A stretch of DNA of 64,000 nt from Solibacillus sp040273735 (GCF_040273735.1 NZ_JBELZM010000010.1:1-64000); one strand, 5' to 3'; positions 16,132 through 25,020 are shown, counted from the first letter of the stretch. Notes: generated by a model from the letters alone, not told the origin. Made by a program: numbers and translations.

Positions 16132-16785
16132 ATGGAACTAAAAATTGGAACGCAACTAACGCTGGAGCCAACCTATACGGAAAGGGTCGAAAAATTTAAA
16201 TGTCGTGTTGTCGATCGACAGGACAATATGATTTTTATCGATTATCCAATTAATACGGCAACTAAAAAAATCGCTTTTTTAATAGATGGCGCACAATTCC
16301 GTGCAACATTCAGTACGGAGAAAAAAGAAAGTTTCTGCTTTAATACAGAGGTTTTAGGACGTAAAGGCGGCAATGTTCAGATGATACTGCTTGCGTGTCC
16401 ACCTGCTGAAGAATTTATTAAAATCCAGCGACGCGAATATGTTCGTGTGGAAACACCAGTAGATATTGCTGTTGAACATGACGGACAGAAATTTCAGTTT
16501 GCGGCCGAAGACATTAGCGCAGGGGGAACATTGATTCATATCAAATCACCCGTCAATTTTACTGATGGCGATACAGTCAAGGTTTTCGTCGTCCTGCCAT
16601 TTGTAAATGGTGAAATTCGCTATGTCGAAACAGATGCGAGAGTCGTGAACATGTTCAAACGTAATGAAATGACGATGGCATCATTGAATTTCATGGATAC
16701 GGATGATTATGATAAGCAGCAGATTGTCCGTTTCTGCTTCGAACGGCAAGTAATGATCCGCAAGAAAGAAATGAATGAAATATAA
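16132..16785 (+). CDS. ypfA: PilZ-domain c-di-GMP receptor YpfA/MotI
   Basis: This 217-residue protein has an N-terminal YcgR-like beta domain (about 1-95) and a C-terminal PilZ domain. The c-di-GMP signature is complete: 'QRREYVRVE' (RxxxR) near 100-108 and 'EDISAGGTLI' (D/NxSxxG) near 128-137. In B. subtilis YpfA (DgrA/MotI) binds c-di-GMP and then stops flagellar rotation by contacting MotA. GGGGAGAGG precedes the ATG. It sits between ypeB and cmk as in B. subtilis and is closed by its own terminator. Confidence 0.9.
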   Translation: MELKIGTQLTLEPTYTERVEKFKCRVVDRQDNMIFIDYPINTATKKIAFLIDGAQFRATFSTEKKESFCFNTEVLGRKGGNVQMILLACPPAEEFIKIQRREYVRVETPVDIAVEHDGQKFQFAAEDISAGGTLIHIKSPVNFTDGDTVKVFVVLPFVNGEIRYVETDARVVNMFKRNEMTMASLNFMDTDDYDKQQIVRFCFERQVMIRKKEMNEI

Positions 16786-16788
16786 GCG

Positions 16789-16825
16789 AAAGGTCTAAAA
16801 AGTAACTTACTTTTTAGACCTTTTT
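16789..16825 (+). terminator. Terminator after ypfA
   Basis: AAAGGTCTAAAAAGTAA pairs perfectly with TTACTTTTTAGACCTTT, followed by Ts. Confidence 0.8.
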
Positions 16826-16961
16826 AAATAAGTGAAACGAATGTGATGGAAGACGGTCCGGATTGTATGGAGGGGCAGTTTTTTTCAAAAAAATATAGCT
16901 TAAAGAAGGTAAAAATTTTTTCGGTTATGATACAATAGCAACGGAAAGTAGGGAATTAATT

Positions 16962-17636
16962 ATGATGAAAAAAATTCAAATTGCAATTGATGGTCCTGCA
17001 GGTGCGGGGAAAAGTACCATTGCGAAAATTGTAGCCGAAGCACTTCGATTTACATATATCGACACAGGTGCAATGTATCGTGCAGTGACGTATAAAGCGA
17101 TGAAAGAAAACATACAATTACATGACGCAGAAGCGATTGAAAAAATGCTGCAGCAAACGGCGATTACATTAAAACCGTCGGAACAGGGACAACTCGTTTT
17201 TGTGGACGGACAAGATGTGTCACAGGCTATACGTTCAAATGAAGTTACGGCAAATGTTTCAGAAGTTGCGGCACATGCAAATATTCGTGAAATCCTCGTA
17301 GCGATGCAGCAAAAGCTGGCTGCTGACGGCGGGGTTGTCATGGACGGACGTGATATTGCAACACATGTATTAAAAGATGCAGAGCTTAAAATTTACATGT
17401 CTGCAACAGTTGAAGAACGTGCACATCGACGCTTCCTGGATAATGAACGCCGCGGTATTCCTTCAACAATCGAATCATTACAGAAGGAAATTGCATTGCG
17501 GGACAAGCTTGATAGTGAACGTGAAGCTTCACCGCTCATCCAAGCAGAAGATGCTTTATTTTTAGATACGACGCATTTATCAATTGATGAATCAGCGCAG
17601 GAAATTTTGAAATTAGCGCAGCAGAAAATGCAGTAA
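16962..17636 (+). CDS. cmk: Cytidylate kinase
   Basis: This enzyme phosphorylates CMP and dCMP with ATP, recycling pyrimidine nucleotides. The 224-residue P-loop kinase has Walker A 'DGPAGAGKST' (about 10-19), 'YIDTGAMYRAVTYKA' (CMP site), 'VMDGRDIATHVLKDA' and the LID-type arginines 'ERAHRRFLDNERRG'. The long insert typical of bacterial CMP kinases is present. ATG 16962 has GTAGGG 8 bases upstream. It is followed by ypfD after about 115 bases, as in Bacillus. Confidence 0.95.
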   Translation: MMKKIQIAIDGPAGAGKSTIAKIVAEALRFTYIDTGAMYRAVTYKAMKENIQLHDAEAIEKMLQQTAITLKPSEQGQLVFVDGQDVSQAIRSNEVTANVSEVAAHANIREILVAMQQKLAADGGVVMDGRDIATHVLKDAELKIYMSATVEERAHRRFLDNERRGIPSTIESLQKEIALRDKLDSEREASPLIQAEDALFLDTTHLSIDESAQEILKLAQQKMQ

Positions 17637-17751
17637 ATACTATTAAAAAATGAAGCTAACGTACGAAATTTCTGAAAATAAAGGGTTATTTTTTGTCTTT
17701 GTAGAACTTATCGAATAAAATAAAAGTGGAATACGCGAAGGAGGGCTACAT

Positions 17752-18894
17752 ATGTCTGAGGAAATGAATTTAGGGTCAAACCAAAAATTTCAAGAAGGAG
17801 ATATTGTGAAAGGTATTGCTGAACAGGTTGAAGAGAAGTCAGTAACGGTTTCAATCGAGGGGGCACCTTTCGACGGGATTATACCTATTAGCGAACTTTC
17901 AAGCTTACACATTGAAAAAGCTTCTGATATAGTTTCAGTTGGCGATCAGCTAGAGCTTATGATTACGAAAGTTGAAGAAGAGAATTTTGTATTATCAAAA
18001 CGCAAAGTAGATGCATTGCACGCGTGGGATGAATTAAAAACAAAATTTGAATCTGGTGAAATATTCGAAGCGGAAGTGAAAGATGTTGTGAAAGGCGGAC
18101 TTGTCGTCGATTTAGGCGTGCGCGGTTTCGTTCCGGCTTCACTTGTTGAAGATTATTTTGTAGAAGATTTTGAGGATTACAAAGGCAAAACTTTACGTTT
18201 AAAAATTACAGAGTTAGATAAAGAAAAAGGACGACTTATTTTATCTCATCGTGCAGTACTAGATGAAGAAAAAGCGTCGAAAAAGCAACAAGTGATTCAA
18301 AACATCCATCAGGGTGATATGCTGGAAGGTACTGTTCAGCGCTTGGCGAAATTCGGTGCGTTCATTGATTTGGGCGGCATCGATGGATTAGTCCATATTT
18401 CACAAGTAGCACATGAACATGTTGAAGATATTTCAACGGTATTACAGGAAGGACAATCAGTCACTGTAAAAGTGCTTTCAGTCGATATTCCGAATGAGCG
18501 TGTTTCATTATCGATCAAAGATACGCTGCCTGGTCCGTGGACAGACATTGAAGAGAAGGCTTCTAAAGGCGCAATCTTAACGGGTACTGTAAAACGTCTA
18601 GTTACATTCGGAGCGTTTGTAGAAGTATTCCCTGGTGTAGAGGGTCTTGTCCATATTTCTCAAATTTCCCACAAGCATATTACGACACCGCATGAAGTCT
18701 TAAAAGACGGCCAAGAGGTGGAAGTAAAAGTACTTGAGGTAAATGAAGCGGAAAAACGACTTGCACTAAGCATTAAAGCATTGCAGGAAGATTCAGCGAG
18801 TGACGAGGACTTCGAATACGAGCTGCCTGAAGAAAATAAAGGCTTCTCATTCAGCGATGTTATCGGTGACCAGCTAAAAGGATTTAAAAAATAA
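17752..18894 (+). CDS. ypfD: S1-domain RNA-binding protein YpfD
   Basis: This 380-residue protein is built from four S1 OB-fold repeats, starting near residues 14, 98, 184 and 269; the last two are clearest ('GTVQRLAKFGAFIDLGG', 'GTVKRLVTFGAFVEV'). It is homologous to ribosomal protein S1 but has four instead of six domains, as in Firmicutes, where it is not an essential ribosomal component. It probably binds single-stranded RNA. A GGAGGG site precedes the ATG. The acidic C-terminal tail is typical. Confidence 0.92.
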   Translation: MSEEMNLGSNQKFQEGDIVKGIAEQVEEKSVTVSIEGAPFDGIIPISELSSLHIEKASDIVSVGDQLELMITKVEEENFVLSKRKVDALHAWDELKTKFESGEIFEAEVKDVVKGGLVVDLGVRGFVPASLVEDYFVEDFEDYKGKTLRLKITELDKEKGRLILSHRAVLDEEKASKKQQVIQNIHQGDMLEGTVQRLAKFGAFIDLGGIDGLVHISQVAHEHVEDISTVLQEGQSVTVKVLSVDIPNERVSLSIKDTLPGPWTDIEEKASKGAILTGTVKRLVTFGAFVEVFPGVEGLVHISQISHKHITTPHEVLKDGQEVEVKVLEVNEAEKRLALSIKALQEDSASDEDFEYELPEENKGFSFSDVIGDQLKGFKK

Positions 18895-18902
18895 TAATAC
18901 GA

Positions 18903-18944
18903 AAAACCGCCCATGTAAGAATTGCTTATATGGACGGTTTTTTT
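18903..18944 (+). terminator. Terminator after ypfD
   Basis: AAACCGCCCATGTAAG pairs with CTTATATGGACGGTTT, followed by seven Ts. Confidence 0.8.
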
Positions 18945-18984
18945 GCTTTTTGGTAAGTTGGTGTGTTATGAGTGCGTGATTTTA

Positions 18985-19153
18985 TTAGAACAATTTTTTA
19001 GTTTATTAGAAAAAAATAGTGAGATTTTAGAAGTACTGTAATCAAATTTTGAACAATTGGCATTCATTTTAGAACTTTTGGGAAATATATTAGAAAATCG
19101 CATACTTATTAGAACAAGTAAGTTATATTAGATAATCTATAACTATTTTAGAA
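18985..19153 (+). repeat. Array of nine TTAGAA boxes at two-helical-turn spacing
   Basis: Hexamers begin at 18985, 19006, 19027, 19048 (TTTGAA), 19069, 19090, 19109, 19128 (TTAGAT) and 19148. Intervals are 21, 21, 21, 21, 21, 19, 19 and 20 bases. Sequence between boxes is not conserved. This fills most of the 383-base gap before der, where no gene is seen. The phasing fits protein binding on one DNA face or curved DNA. Confidence 0.75.
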
Positions 19154-19277
19154 AATCACAGCGAGCGAAAAGTTTGTCGATAAATCGAAATCGATTTTGA
19201 ATGTTGTGAAAAAATGATATAATAGTCAAATTCGTGTATAATACGGAAAGACAAGAGTTTGGAAGGATGAAGTACAG

Positions 19278-20588
19278 ATGACAAAACCAGTAATCGCCAT
19301 CGTAGGACGTCCGAACGTAGGTAAATCGACAATTTTTAACCGAATTGTTGGAGAACGTGTATCGATCGTGGAAGATATCCCAGGTGTAACACGTGACCGT
19401 ATTTATAGTTCGGCTGATTGGCTAGCACATGAATTTAATATTATCGACACTGGTGGTATTGAAATTGGAGACGAGCCATTTTTAGAGCAAATTCGCCAAC
19501 AAGCAGAAATTGCGATTGATGAGGCGGACGTTATTATTTTCATGACTAATGGACGTGAAGGTGTTACAGCTGCAGATGAGCAAGTAGCAAAAATTTTATA
19601 TAAAACAAAAAAACCGATTGTCTTGGCAATTAATAAAATCGATAACCCGGATATGCGTCATATGATTTATGACTTCTATTCATTGGGCTTCGGTGAGCCT
19701 TGGCCGATTTCAGGTTCGCACGGTTTAGGTTTAGGGGATTTATTGGATGAATGTGCCAAACATTTCCCTCAGCCTGATGAAGAACAATATGATGATGACA
19801 CGATTAAATTCTCGTTAATCGGACGCCCGAATGTGGGGAAATCATCACTTGTGAATGCCTTCTTAGGTCAGGACCGAGTTATTGTAAGTGAAATTCAAGG
19901 GACGACTCGTGATGCAATTGACTCTCCGTACTCATATGATGGACAAGATTATGTCATCATTGATACTGCGGGTATGCGTAAAAAAGGGAAAGTCTATGAA
20001 TCAACAGAAAAGTATTCGGTACTCCGTGCACTGCGCGCAATCGAACGTTCAGATGTTGTCTTAGTTGTTCTGAATGCTGATGAAGGTATCCAGGAACAGG
20101 ATAAAAAAATCGCTGGCTATGCACATGAAGCCGGTAAAGCAGTCATTATTGTTGTAAACAAATGGGATGCGATTGAAAAAGACGAGAAAACGATGAATAT
20201 CTTTACAGAGCAAATTCGTGAGCATTTCCTGTTTTTGGATTATGCACCAATCGTTTTCGTATCGGCAAAAACGAAACAGCGTGTCCACAATATTTTACCG
20301 ATTATCAAGCGTGTTAGTGAAAACCATGCGATGCGTATTCAATCATCAATTTTAAATGAAGTAATTGAAGATTCAATCGCACGTAATCCGGCACCAACAG
20401 ATAAAGGGCGTCGTTTACGTATTTACTACGCTACACAAGTGGCGATTAAGCCGCCGACATTTGTCGTATTCGTAAATGAACCGGAAATGATGCACTTCTC
20501 ATACGAGCGCTTTTTAGAAAACCGTATTCGGGAGACTTTCGACTTTGAAGGAACTCCAATACGCCTAATTACACGTGCTCGTGACTAG
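19278..20588 (+). CDS. der: Ribosome assembly GTPase Der (EngA)
   Basis: This essential GTPase of 50S subunit maturation has two tandem G domains and a KH-like C-terminus. The first G1 is 'GRPNVGKST' (10-18) with 'DTGG' G3 and 'NKID' G4. The second has 'GRPNVGKSS' near 184-192, 'DTAGMRKKGKV' and 'NKWD'. The KH-like region runs from about 350 to 436. Full length at 436 residues. GGAAGGAT lies upstream of the ATG. The adjacent TTAGAA array occupies its upstream region. Confidence 0.97.
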   Translation: MTKPVIAIVGRPNVGKSTIFNRIVGERVSIVEDIPGVTRDRIYSSADWLAHEFNIIDTGGIEIGDEPFLEQIRQQAEIAIDEADVIIFMTNGREGVTAADEQVAKILYKTKKPIVLAINKIDNPDMRHMIYDFYSLGFGEPWPISGSHGLGLGDLLDECAKHFPQPDEEQYDDDTIKFSLIGRPNVGKSSLVNAFLGQDRVIVSEIQGTTRDAIDSPYSYDGQDYVIIDTAGMRKKGKVYESTEKYSVLRALRAIERSDVVLVVLNADEGIQEQDKKIAGYAHEAGKAVIIVVNKWDAIEKDEKTMNIFTEQIREHFLFLDYAPIVFVSAKTKQRVHNILPIIKRVSENHAMRIQSSILNEVIEDSIARNPAPTDKGRRLRIYYATQVAIKPPTFVVFVNEPEMMHFSYERFLENRIRETFDFEGTPIRLITRARD

Positions 20589-20599
20589 ATCAATAAAAA

Positions 20600-20634
20600 G
20601 AGCGCTAGTTTATGCAAATGAACTAGCGTTTTTG
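20600..20634 (+). terminator. Terminator after der
   Basis: CGCTAGTT pairs with AACTAGCG, followed by Ts. Confidence 0.7.
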
Positions 20635-20702
20635 TTCATAATAGGGTTTGACTTGAAGGGTAAATTTTAAACTGACTTTAAGTGAAATTGGGGGTTTTTT
20701 TA

Positions 20703-21716
20703 ATGGAAAATGTAGTAGTTTTAGGAGCAGGTTCCTGGGGAACGGCACTAGCCATTGTTTTAGCGGAAAACGGCCATAACACGCTAATTTGGTCACATCG
20801 TGAAGATCAGGCAACTGAAATTAATGAACAGCATACAAATAAGAAATATTTACCGAATACGATTTTGCCAAGGAATTTAAAAGCAACGGCAAATTTAGAA
20901 GAGGCTGCTAAACACGGTTCCACTATTGTTATGGCAGTACCGACAAAAGGGATTCGGGAAGTTTGCGGCAAAATTTCAGACTATTTAACAGAGAAAGCAT
21001 TATTTGTCCATGTTTCTAAAGGCATTGAACCGGATACATTATTGCGTATTTCTGAGCTGATGAAGGAAAGTCTTGCTGACAATGCAGTAAGTGATATCGT
21101 TGTTTTATCAGGTCCTTCTCACGCGGAAGAAGTCGTTTTAAAACATCCGACAACAGTAACGGCTGCTTGCGAAAATTTAGAAGCTGCGGAAAAAGTGCAG
21201 GATTTATTTATGAACCAATATTTACGTGTCTACACGAATGATGATGTAATTGGCGTCGAAATAGGCGGAGCACTTAAAAACGTCATTGCACTGGCTGCAG
21301 GGATGACGGATGGTCTGGATTTCGGTGATAACGCAAAGGCTGCCTTGATAACACGTGGTCTAGCTGAAATTACGCGGCTTGGTGTAAAAATGGGCGGGAA
21401 TCCATTTACATTTGCCGGACTGACAGGTATGGGTGATTTAATCGTTACATGTACAAGTGTGCATTCCCGTAACTGGCGCGCAGGCAATATGCTCGGCAAA
21501 GGAATGAAGCTTGAGCAAGTATTGGATGAAATGGGAATGGTTGTCGAAGGCGTACGTACGACAAAGGCTACATACCAACTCTCAAAAAAATACGATGTAT
21601 CGATGCCGATAACATCAGCGCTGTATGATGTGCTGTTTAATAATATGGAACCGAGAGCATTAGTAGAATCATTAATGCTGCGAACGAAAAAGAGCGAAAT
21701 TGATGAGATGAGCTGA
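20703..21716 (+). CDS. gpsA: Glycerol-3-phosphate dehydrogenase [NAD(P)+]
   Basis: This enzyme reduces dihydroxyacetone phosphate to sn-glycerol-3-phosphate, the backbone for phospholipids and teichoic acids. ATG 20703 gives the standard MENVVVLGAGSWGTALA opening with GGGGG 8 bases upstream, so the longer GTG frame from 20682 is rejected. Marks include the GAGSWGTA Rossmann loop (7-14), 'VSKGIEPDT', catalytic Lys in 'GGALKNVIALAAG', and 'GLTGMGDLIVTCTS'. 337 residues, normal. Confidence 0.96.
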   Translation: MENVVVLGAGSWGTALAIVLAENGHNTLIWSHREDQATEINEQHTNKKYLPNTILPRNLKATANLEEAAKHGSTIVMAVPTKGIREVCGKISDYLTEKALFVHVSKGIEPDTLLRISELMKESLADNAVSDIVVLSGPSHAEEVVLKHPTTVTAACENLEAAEKVQDLFMNQYLRVYTNDDVIGVEIGGALKNVIALAAGMTDGLDFGDNAKAALITRGLAEITRLGVKMGGNPFTFAGLTGMGDLIVTCTSVHSRNWRAGNMLGKGMKLEQVLDEMGMVVEGVRTTKATYQLSKKYDVSMPITSALYDVLFNNMEPRALVESLMLRTKKSEIDEMS

Positions 21717-21767
21717 ACTAGTATATTTTGCGGGATTTCCAATTAATTTAATAATTTGTCACAAATA

Positions 21768-21800
21768 AGGAGGGATACTTGTATGCCTCCTGTTTTTTTT
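21768..21800 (+). terminator. Terminator after gpsA
   Basis: AGGAGG pairs with CCTCCT through an inner ATAC/GTAT stem, followed by eight Ts. Confidence 0.75.
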
Positions 21801-21860
21801 TACCTGAAAAGGCTATAATTATTAGCGGTATCAACAATAAATGGAAAGGCGGTTTTAATA

Positions 21861-22130
21861 GTGCAACTTACTTTGCAGCTCATGAATCCACTATCAAATT
21901 TATTCTTAAATTCTGCACGTGGCCCATTAGCGAGCATGCATGCGTTAGATGTTATGTGGATTTCTTTTTATTCGATTGGCTTACTGTTAGTATCAATTCT
22001 CATTATTACAGCAGTCCGCAAGTGGGTACATAATATGTTTTTGTCATTTTTATTGAAATTAGTAGCTTATGTCATGTTTTTTATCGGCACATTGTTAATG
22101 GTTCTTGTTGTACTTACATGGCCGAACTAA
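21861..22130 (+). CDS. yphE: Small membrane protein, DUF2768 (YphE)
   Basis: This 89-residue protein starts with GTG at 21861, with AAAGGCGG 8 bases upstream. Two hydrophobic helices are evident (about 32-50 and 60-85) with a short basic loop 'AVRKWVHN' between them. Family and position between gpsA and yphF match YphE/DUF2768 of spore-forming Bacillales. Function unknown; conservation in sporeformers suggests a spore link. Confidence 0.75.
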   Translation: MQLTLQLMNPLSNLFLNSARGPLASMHALDVMWISFYSIGLLLVSILIITAVRKWVHNMFLSFLLKLVAYVMFFIGTLLMVLVVLTWPN

Positions 22131-22150
22131 TATAGGGGGAAATACATAAC

Positions 22151-22873
22151 ATGAAAACATCAAAATGGTTTGTTCTTTTATCGTTGGTCATTTTAGTGCT
22201 GACCGGCTGCGGATCACCAACAAATTTTGATCAGTCCAGTTTAAGACCGGATGTCGATATGCTTGCCGGTGTACAGCGTGCGGTCAATGAATATCGTGAA
22301 GATACAGGTGTCCTTCCAATTAAAACACGTGACCAGGATACAGATATCTTCATTAAATACTTAATCGATTTTGAAAAGCTTGTCCCGAAATATATCGGCT
22401 CACCTCCCGCAAATTCCTATGAGAAGGGCGGCATTTTCCAATATATTATTTGGGATCCGGAAGAAAATCCAACTGTAAAGCTTGTCGATTTACGAACACC
22501 GGAGCGTATTCGCGAAATTAATATCCGCTTTAAAGGAACAACATATCCTCAATTTAAAGACAAAATAGTTGAGCACGTTTACACGGTTAATTTTGAGAAT
22601 ATTGGCTATAAGGAAGATATCACTGTACAAAGTCCTTATTCGAACAATCAGCTGCCGATTGTCGTATCTGCTGAAGGGGATTTGTATGTCGATTATTCGA
22701 TCGATTTGTATACGTATATGAAAGACAATAATATTACAGCGGAACCGGGTGATGACATTCGAGAAATTTTGGTGGAAAACTTCCCGGTTGTTCCTGCTTA
22801 CTCATTGCCATATACGGTAGACGAGAACAATGAGCCTGTCATTATGTATGATCCAACCAAAAAAGAAAATTAA
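22151..22873 (+). CDS. yphF: Lipoprotein YphF
   Basis: This 240-residue lipoprotein has a signal peptide whose lipobox LTGC places the lipid-modified cysteine at residue 20. The mature part begins GSPTNFDQ and contains a conserved 'VDMLAGVQRAVNEYREDTGVLP' helix and a mixed alpha/beta body. It is anchored on the outer face of the membrane. It lies between yphE and spoIVA as in B. subtilis. No biochemical role is known to me. A perfect terminator follows. Confidence 0.8.
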   Translation: MKTSKWFVLLSLVILVLTGCGSPTNFDQSSLRPDVDMLAGVQRAVNEYREDTGVLPIKTRDQDTDIFIKYLIDFEKLVPKYIGSPPANSYEKGGIFQYIIWDPEENPTVKLVDLRTPERIREINIRFKGTTYPQFKDKIVEHVYTVNFENIGYKEDITVQSPYSNNQLPIVVSAEGDLYVDYSIDLYTYMKDNNITAEPGDDIREILVENFPVVPAYSLPYTVDENNEPVIMYDPTKKEN

Positions 22874-22879
22874 ACAAAA

Positions 22880-22917
22880 AGGTGTGCAGAAAGATAAATC
22901 TTTCTGCACACCTTTTT
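22880..22917 (+). terminator. Terminator after yphF
   Basis: Perfect 15-base arms AGGTGTGCAGAAAGA and TCTTTCTGCACACCT are followed by Ts. Confidence 0.85.
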
Positions 22918-22945
22918 CATATTTAAAAATGTCAGTACATATAGT
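22917..22945 (+). promoter_or_regulatory. SigE-type promoter of spoIVA
   Basis: TCATATT (22917-22923) matches the mother-cell SigE -35 consensus KMATATT exactly. After 14 bases, CATATAGT (22938-22945) is close to the -10 CATACANT. It lies about 50 bases before the spoIVA start, and spoIVA is SigE-controlled in B. subtilis. Confidence 0.65.
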
Positions 22946-23004
22946 GTTTTGATAATGATTACTTCTAATTGGAGAAGATTACGGTATATAAAGGAGGCAA
23001 TACA

Positions 23005-24483
23005 ATTAGCGAGCATATTTTTCAGCAATTGGCAGAACGTACGAATGGTGATCTTTATATCGGCGTTGTAGGACCTGTTAGGGTAGGGAAATCCACGTTT
23101 GTTAAGAAGGTAATGGAAGGCGTGATTTTACCTAATATCGAAAATGCCGAGGACCGTATGCGGGCGATGGATGAACTTCCCCAAAGCTCACCTGGCCCTA
23201 CAATTATGACGGCTGAGCCAAAGTTTGTCCCAGCACAGGGAACTACGGTTGCCTTTGGGGAAAGTGCAATACCGTTTCGTGTTAGATTGGTAGATTGTGT
23301 AGGCTATGTGATTGATGGAGCAAAAGGCTATGAGGATGAGTCAGGACCGAAGTTTGTGCAAACGCCTTGGCATAATGAAGCGATAGCCTTTCAAGAAGCT
23401 GCAAAAATCGGTACCGACAAAGTTATTCGCGACCATGCCAATATCGGAATTGTTGTAACAACAGATGGAACAGTAAATGGCATGTCGCGAGCGGCGGTAG
23501 AAAAAGCCGAGCAGCAAATTATTGAGCAACTAACAGAGATTGGAAAGCCTTTCGTCATTGTGCTTAATAGTACGACACCGCATTCAGCAGAAACACTGCA
23601 TTTACAGAATGCCCTGGCACAAAAATATGATGTTCCTGTTATTCCGACAGCCATCCAACATATGCAGTTGAATGACGTAATGCTCATTTTGCAAGAAGCG
23701 TTATTTGAATTTAATGTGAATGAAATTCAAGTGGAAAAACCGGATTGGTTAGATGTTTTAGATGATACGCACCATTTAAATGAAACATTGGCATTTGCGA
23801 CGGCGCAATTACAAGATGATGCAATGAAAATCCGTGATGTCGAAGCAGCAAGTCAACTGCTTCGCGAAATAGATTTTGTAGAAAGCTGCACCGTTGAAAA
23901 TATTGATGCTGGACAGGGGATTGCGACATTACGTGTCAACATTCACAACGATTACTATAAGGAAACATGTACCGAGTTTCTTGAAAAACCAGTCGATACA
24001 AAAAAAGAGTGGCTCCTATTTATTAAGGAGGCTTCAGAGGCAAAAGCGGCACAGCGAAGATTCCGCGATGCGATTGAACAAGCGAAGGAACACGGCTATG
24101 GTGTCACATTGCCTGCGATGGATGAATTTGATCCGAGCGAGCCGGAGCTGATCGAGCAAAACAATTTCTATGGTGTTCGTATGAAGGCGAAAGCTCCTTC
24201 CTATCATATTATCCGAATTGACATGGAAGCGGAATTCTCGCCATTAATCGGATCTGAATTCCACAGTCAGCACTTGCTGAAAGACTTGCAGCATGCGTAT
24301 GAATTTGACCGTCAGGCATTATGGCAAACGCAATTGTTTGGGACACCGCTTCATGAAGTGCTGACGGAAAGTATCCGTTTCAAAATGAAAAGTGTTCCGA
24401 CACATGCGAAAAACAGAATGCGCCTTATGCTTGAAAGATTAATAAACGAAGGTGAAAGAGGTTTAATCACGTTTATTATCTAA
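23005..24483 (+). CDS. spoIVA: Spore coat morphogenetic ATPase SpoIVA, ATT start codon
   Basis: SpoIVA polymerises by hydrolysing ATP to form the basement layer of the spore coat on the forespore outer membrane. The best start is ATT at 23005: a perfect AAGGAGG (22991-22997) lies 7 bases before it, and the protein is then 492 residues, equal to B. subtilis SpoIVA as I recall it, with aligned N-termini (ISEHIFQQLAERTNGD). An upstream in-frame TTG (22969) has no ribosome site and would add 12 residues overlapping the site. Walker A is 'GPVRVGKST', Walker B-like 'RLVDCVGY'. The C-terminal 'INEGERGLITFII' membrane-targeting tail is intact. Confidence 0.95.
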   Translation: MSEHIFQQLAERTNGDLYIGVVGPVRVGKSTFVKKVMEGVILPNIENAEDRMRAMDELPQSSPGPTIMTAEPKFVPAQGTTVAFGESAIPFRVRLVDCVGYVIDGAKGYEDESGPKFVQTPWHNEAIAFQEAAKIGTDKVIRDHANIGIVVTTDGTVNGMSRAAVEKAEQQIIEQLTEIGKPFVIVLNSTTPHSAETLHLQNALAQKYDVPVIPTAIQHMQLNDVMLILQEALFEFNVNEIQVEKPDWLDVLDDTHHLNETLAFATAQLQDDAMKIRDVEAASQLLREIDFVESCTVENIDAGQGIATLRVNIHNDYYKETCTEFLEKPVDTKKEWLLFIKEASEAKAAQRRFRDAIEQAKEHGYGVTLPAMDEFDPSEPELIEQNNFYGVRMKAKAPSYHIIRIDMEAEFSPLIGSEFHSQHLLKDLQHAYEFDRQALWQTQLFGTPLHEVLTESIRFKMKSVPTHAKNRMRLMLERLINEGERGLITFII

Positions 24484-24511
24484 CATCCTAACTGAATAGT
24501 AAGTACCTACA

Positions 24512-24560
24512 ATTACAGGGCCGTTCACTTTTATAGGTGAATTGTCCTGTAATTTTAGTT
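24512..24560 (+). terminator. Terminator after spoIVA
   Basis: ATTACAGG pairs with CCTGTAAT, with an inner GTTCAC/GTGAAT stem, followed by a T-rich stretch. Confidence 0.7.
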
Positions 24561-24682
24561 TTTTTTCAAAAAATGATGAAATATATGCAAAACATGAAGG
24601 AATTCAGTTGCGTCGCGGTTTTCTGTATGTTAATCTTTTTACAGGATTTAGATTCATGACCCTTTGAGAGGAGGTGAATGGT

Positions 24683-24955
24683 GTGAATAAAACAGAATTA
24701 GTAAACTCTGTTGCTGAAGCTGCAGGTCTTTCTAAAAAAGACGCTTCTAAAGCAGTTGAAGCTGTATTTGATACAATTCAAGATGCTCTTGCAAAGGGTG
24801 ACAAAGTACAATTAATCGGTTTTGGTAACTTTGAAGTTCGTGAGCGTGCAGCACGTAAAGGTCGTAACCCACAAACGGGTAAGGAAATCGAAATTGCTGC
24901 TTCTAAAGTACCTGCTTTCAAGCCAGGTAAAGCACTTAAGGACGCTGTAAAATAA
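24683..24955 (+). CDS. hbs: Histone-like DNA-binding protein HU
   Basis: HU is the major nucleoid architectural protein; it binds and bends DNA as a dimer. GTG 24683 is the start, with GAGAGGAGGTGA 6-8 bases upstream; an earlier GTG at 24674 lies inside that site. The 90-residue product opens MNKTELVNSVAEAAGLSKKDA and contains the signature 'GFGNFEVRERAARKGRNPQTG' arm with the conserved proline that intercalates into DNA. Codon use is biased towards highly expressed genes. It has its own strong terminator. Confidence 0.97.
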   Translation: MNKTELVNSVAEAAGLSKKDASKAVEAVFDTIQDALAKGDKVQLIGFGNFEVRERAARKGRNPQTGKEIEIAASKVPAFKPGKALKDAVK

Positions 24956-24975
24956 TTCAGTTTCTCGAGGTACAT

Positions 24976-25014
24976 AGAGCAGCTCTCAGTCTAACTGAGA
25001 GCTGCTCTTTTTTA
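24976..25014 (+). terminator. Terminator after hbs
   Basis: Perfect 15-base arms AGAGCAGCTCTCAGT and ACTGAGAGCTGCTCT are followed by six Ts. Confidence 0.85.
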
Positions 25015-25020
25015 CGTCTA

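Noticed and set aside
18982..19096. Open frame across the TTAGAA array reading as Leu-Glu heptads
   Set aside because: 21 bases is seven codons, so the frame looks like a coiled coil, but it contains TAA at 19039, has no ribosome site, and the later 19- and 20-base intervals break the frame. DNA-level phasing is the better explanation.
22969..23004. TTG start for spoIVA adding 12 residues
   Set aside because: No ribosome site upstream, and the added codons would include the perfect AAGGAGG used by the ATT start.
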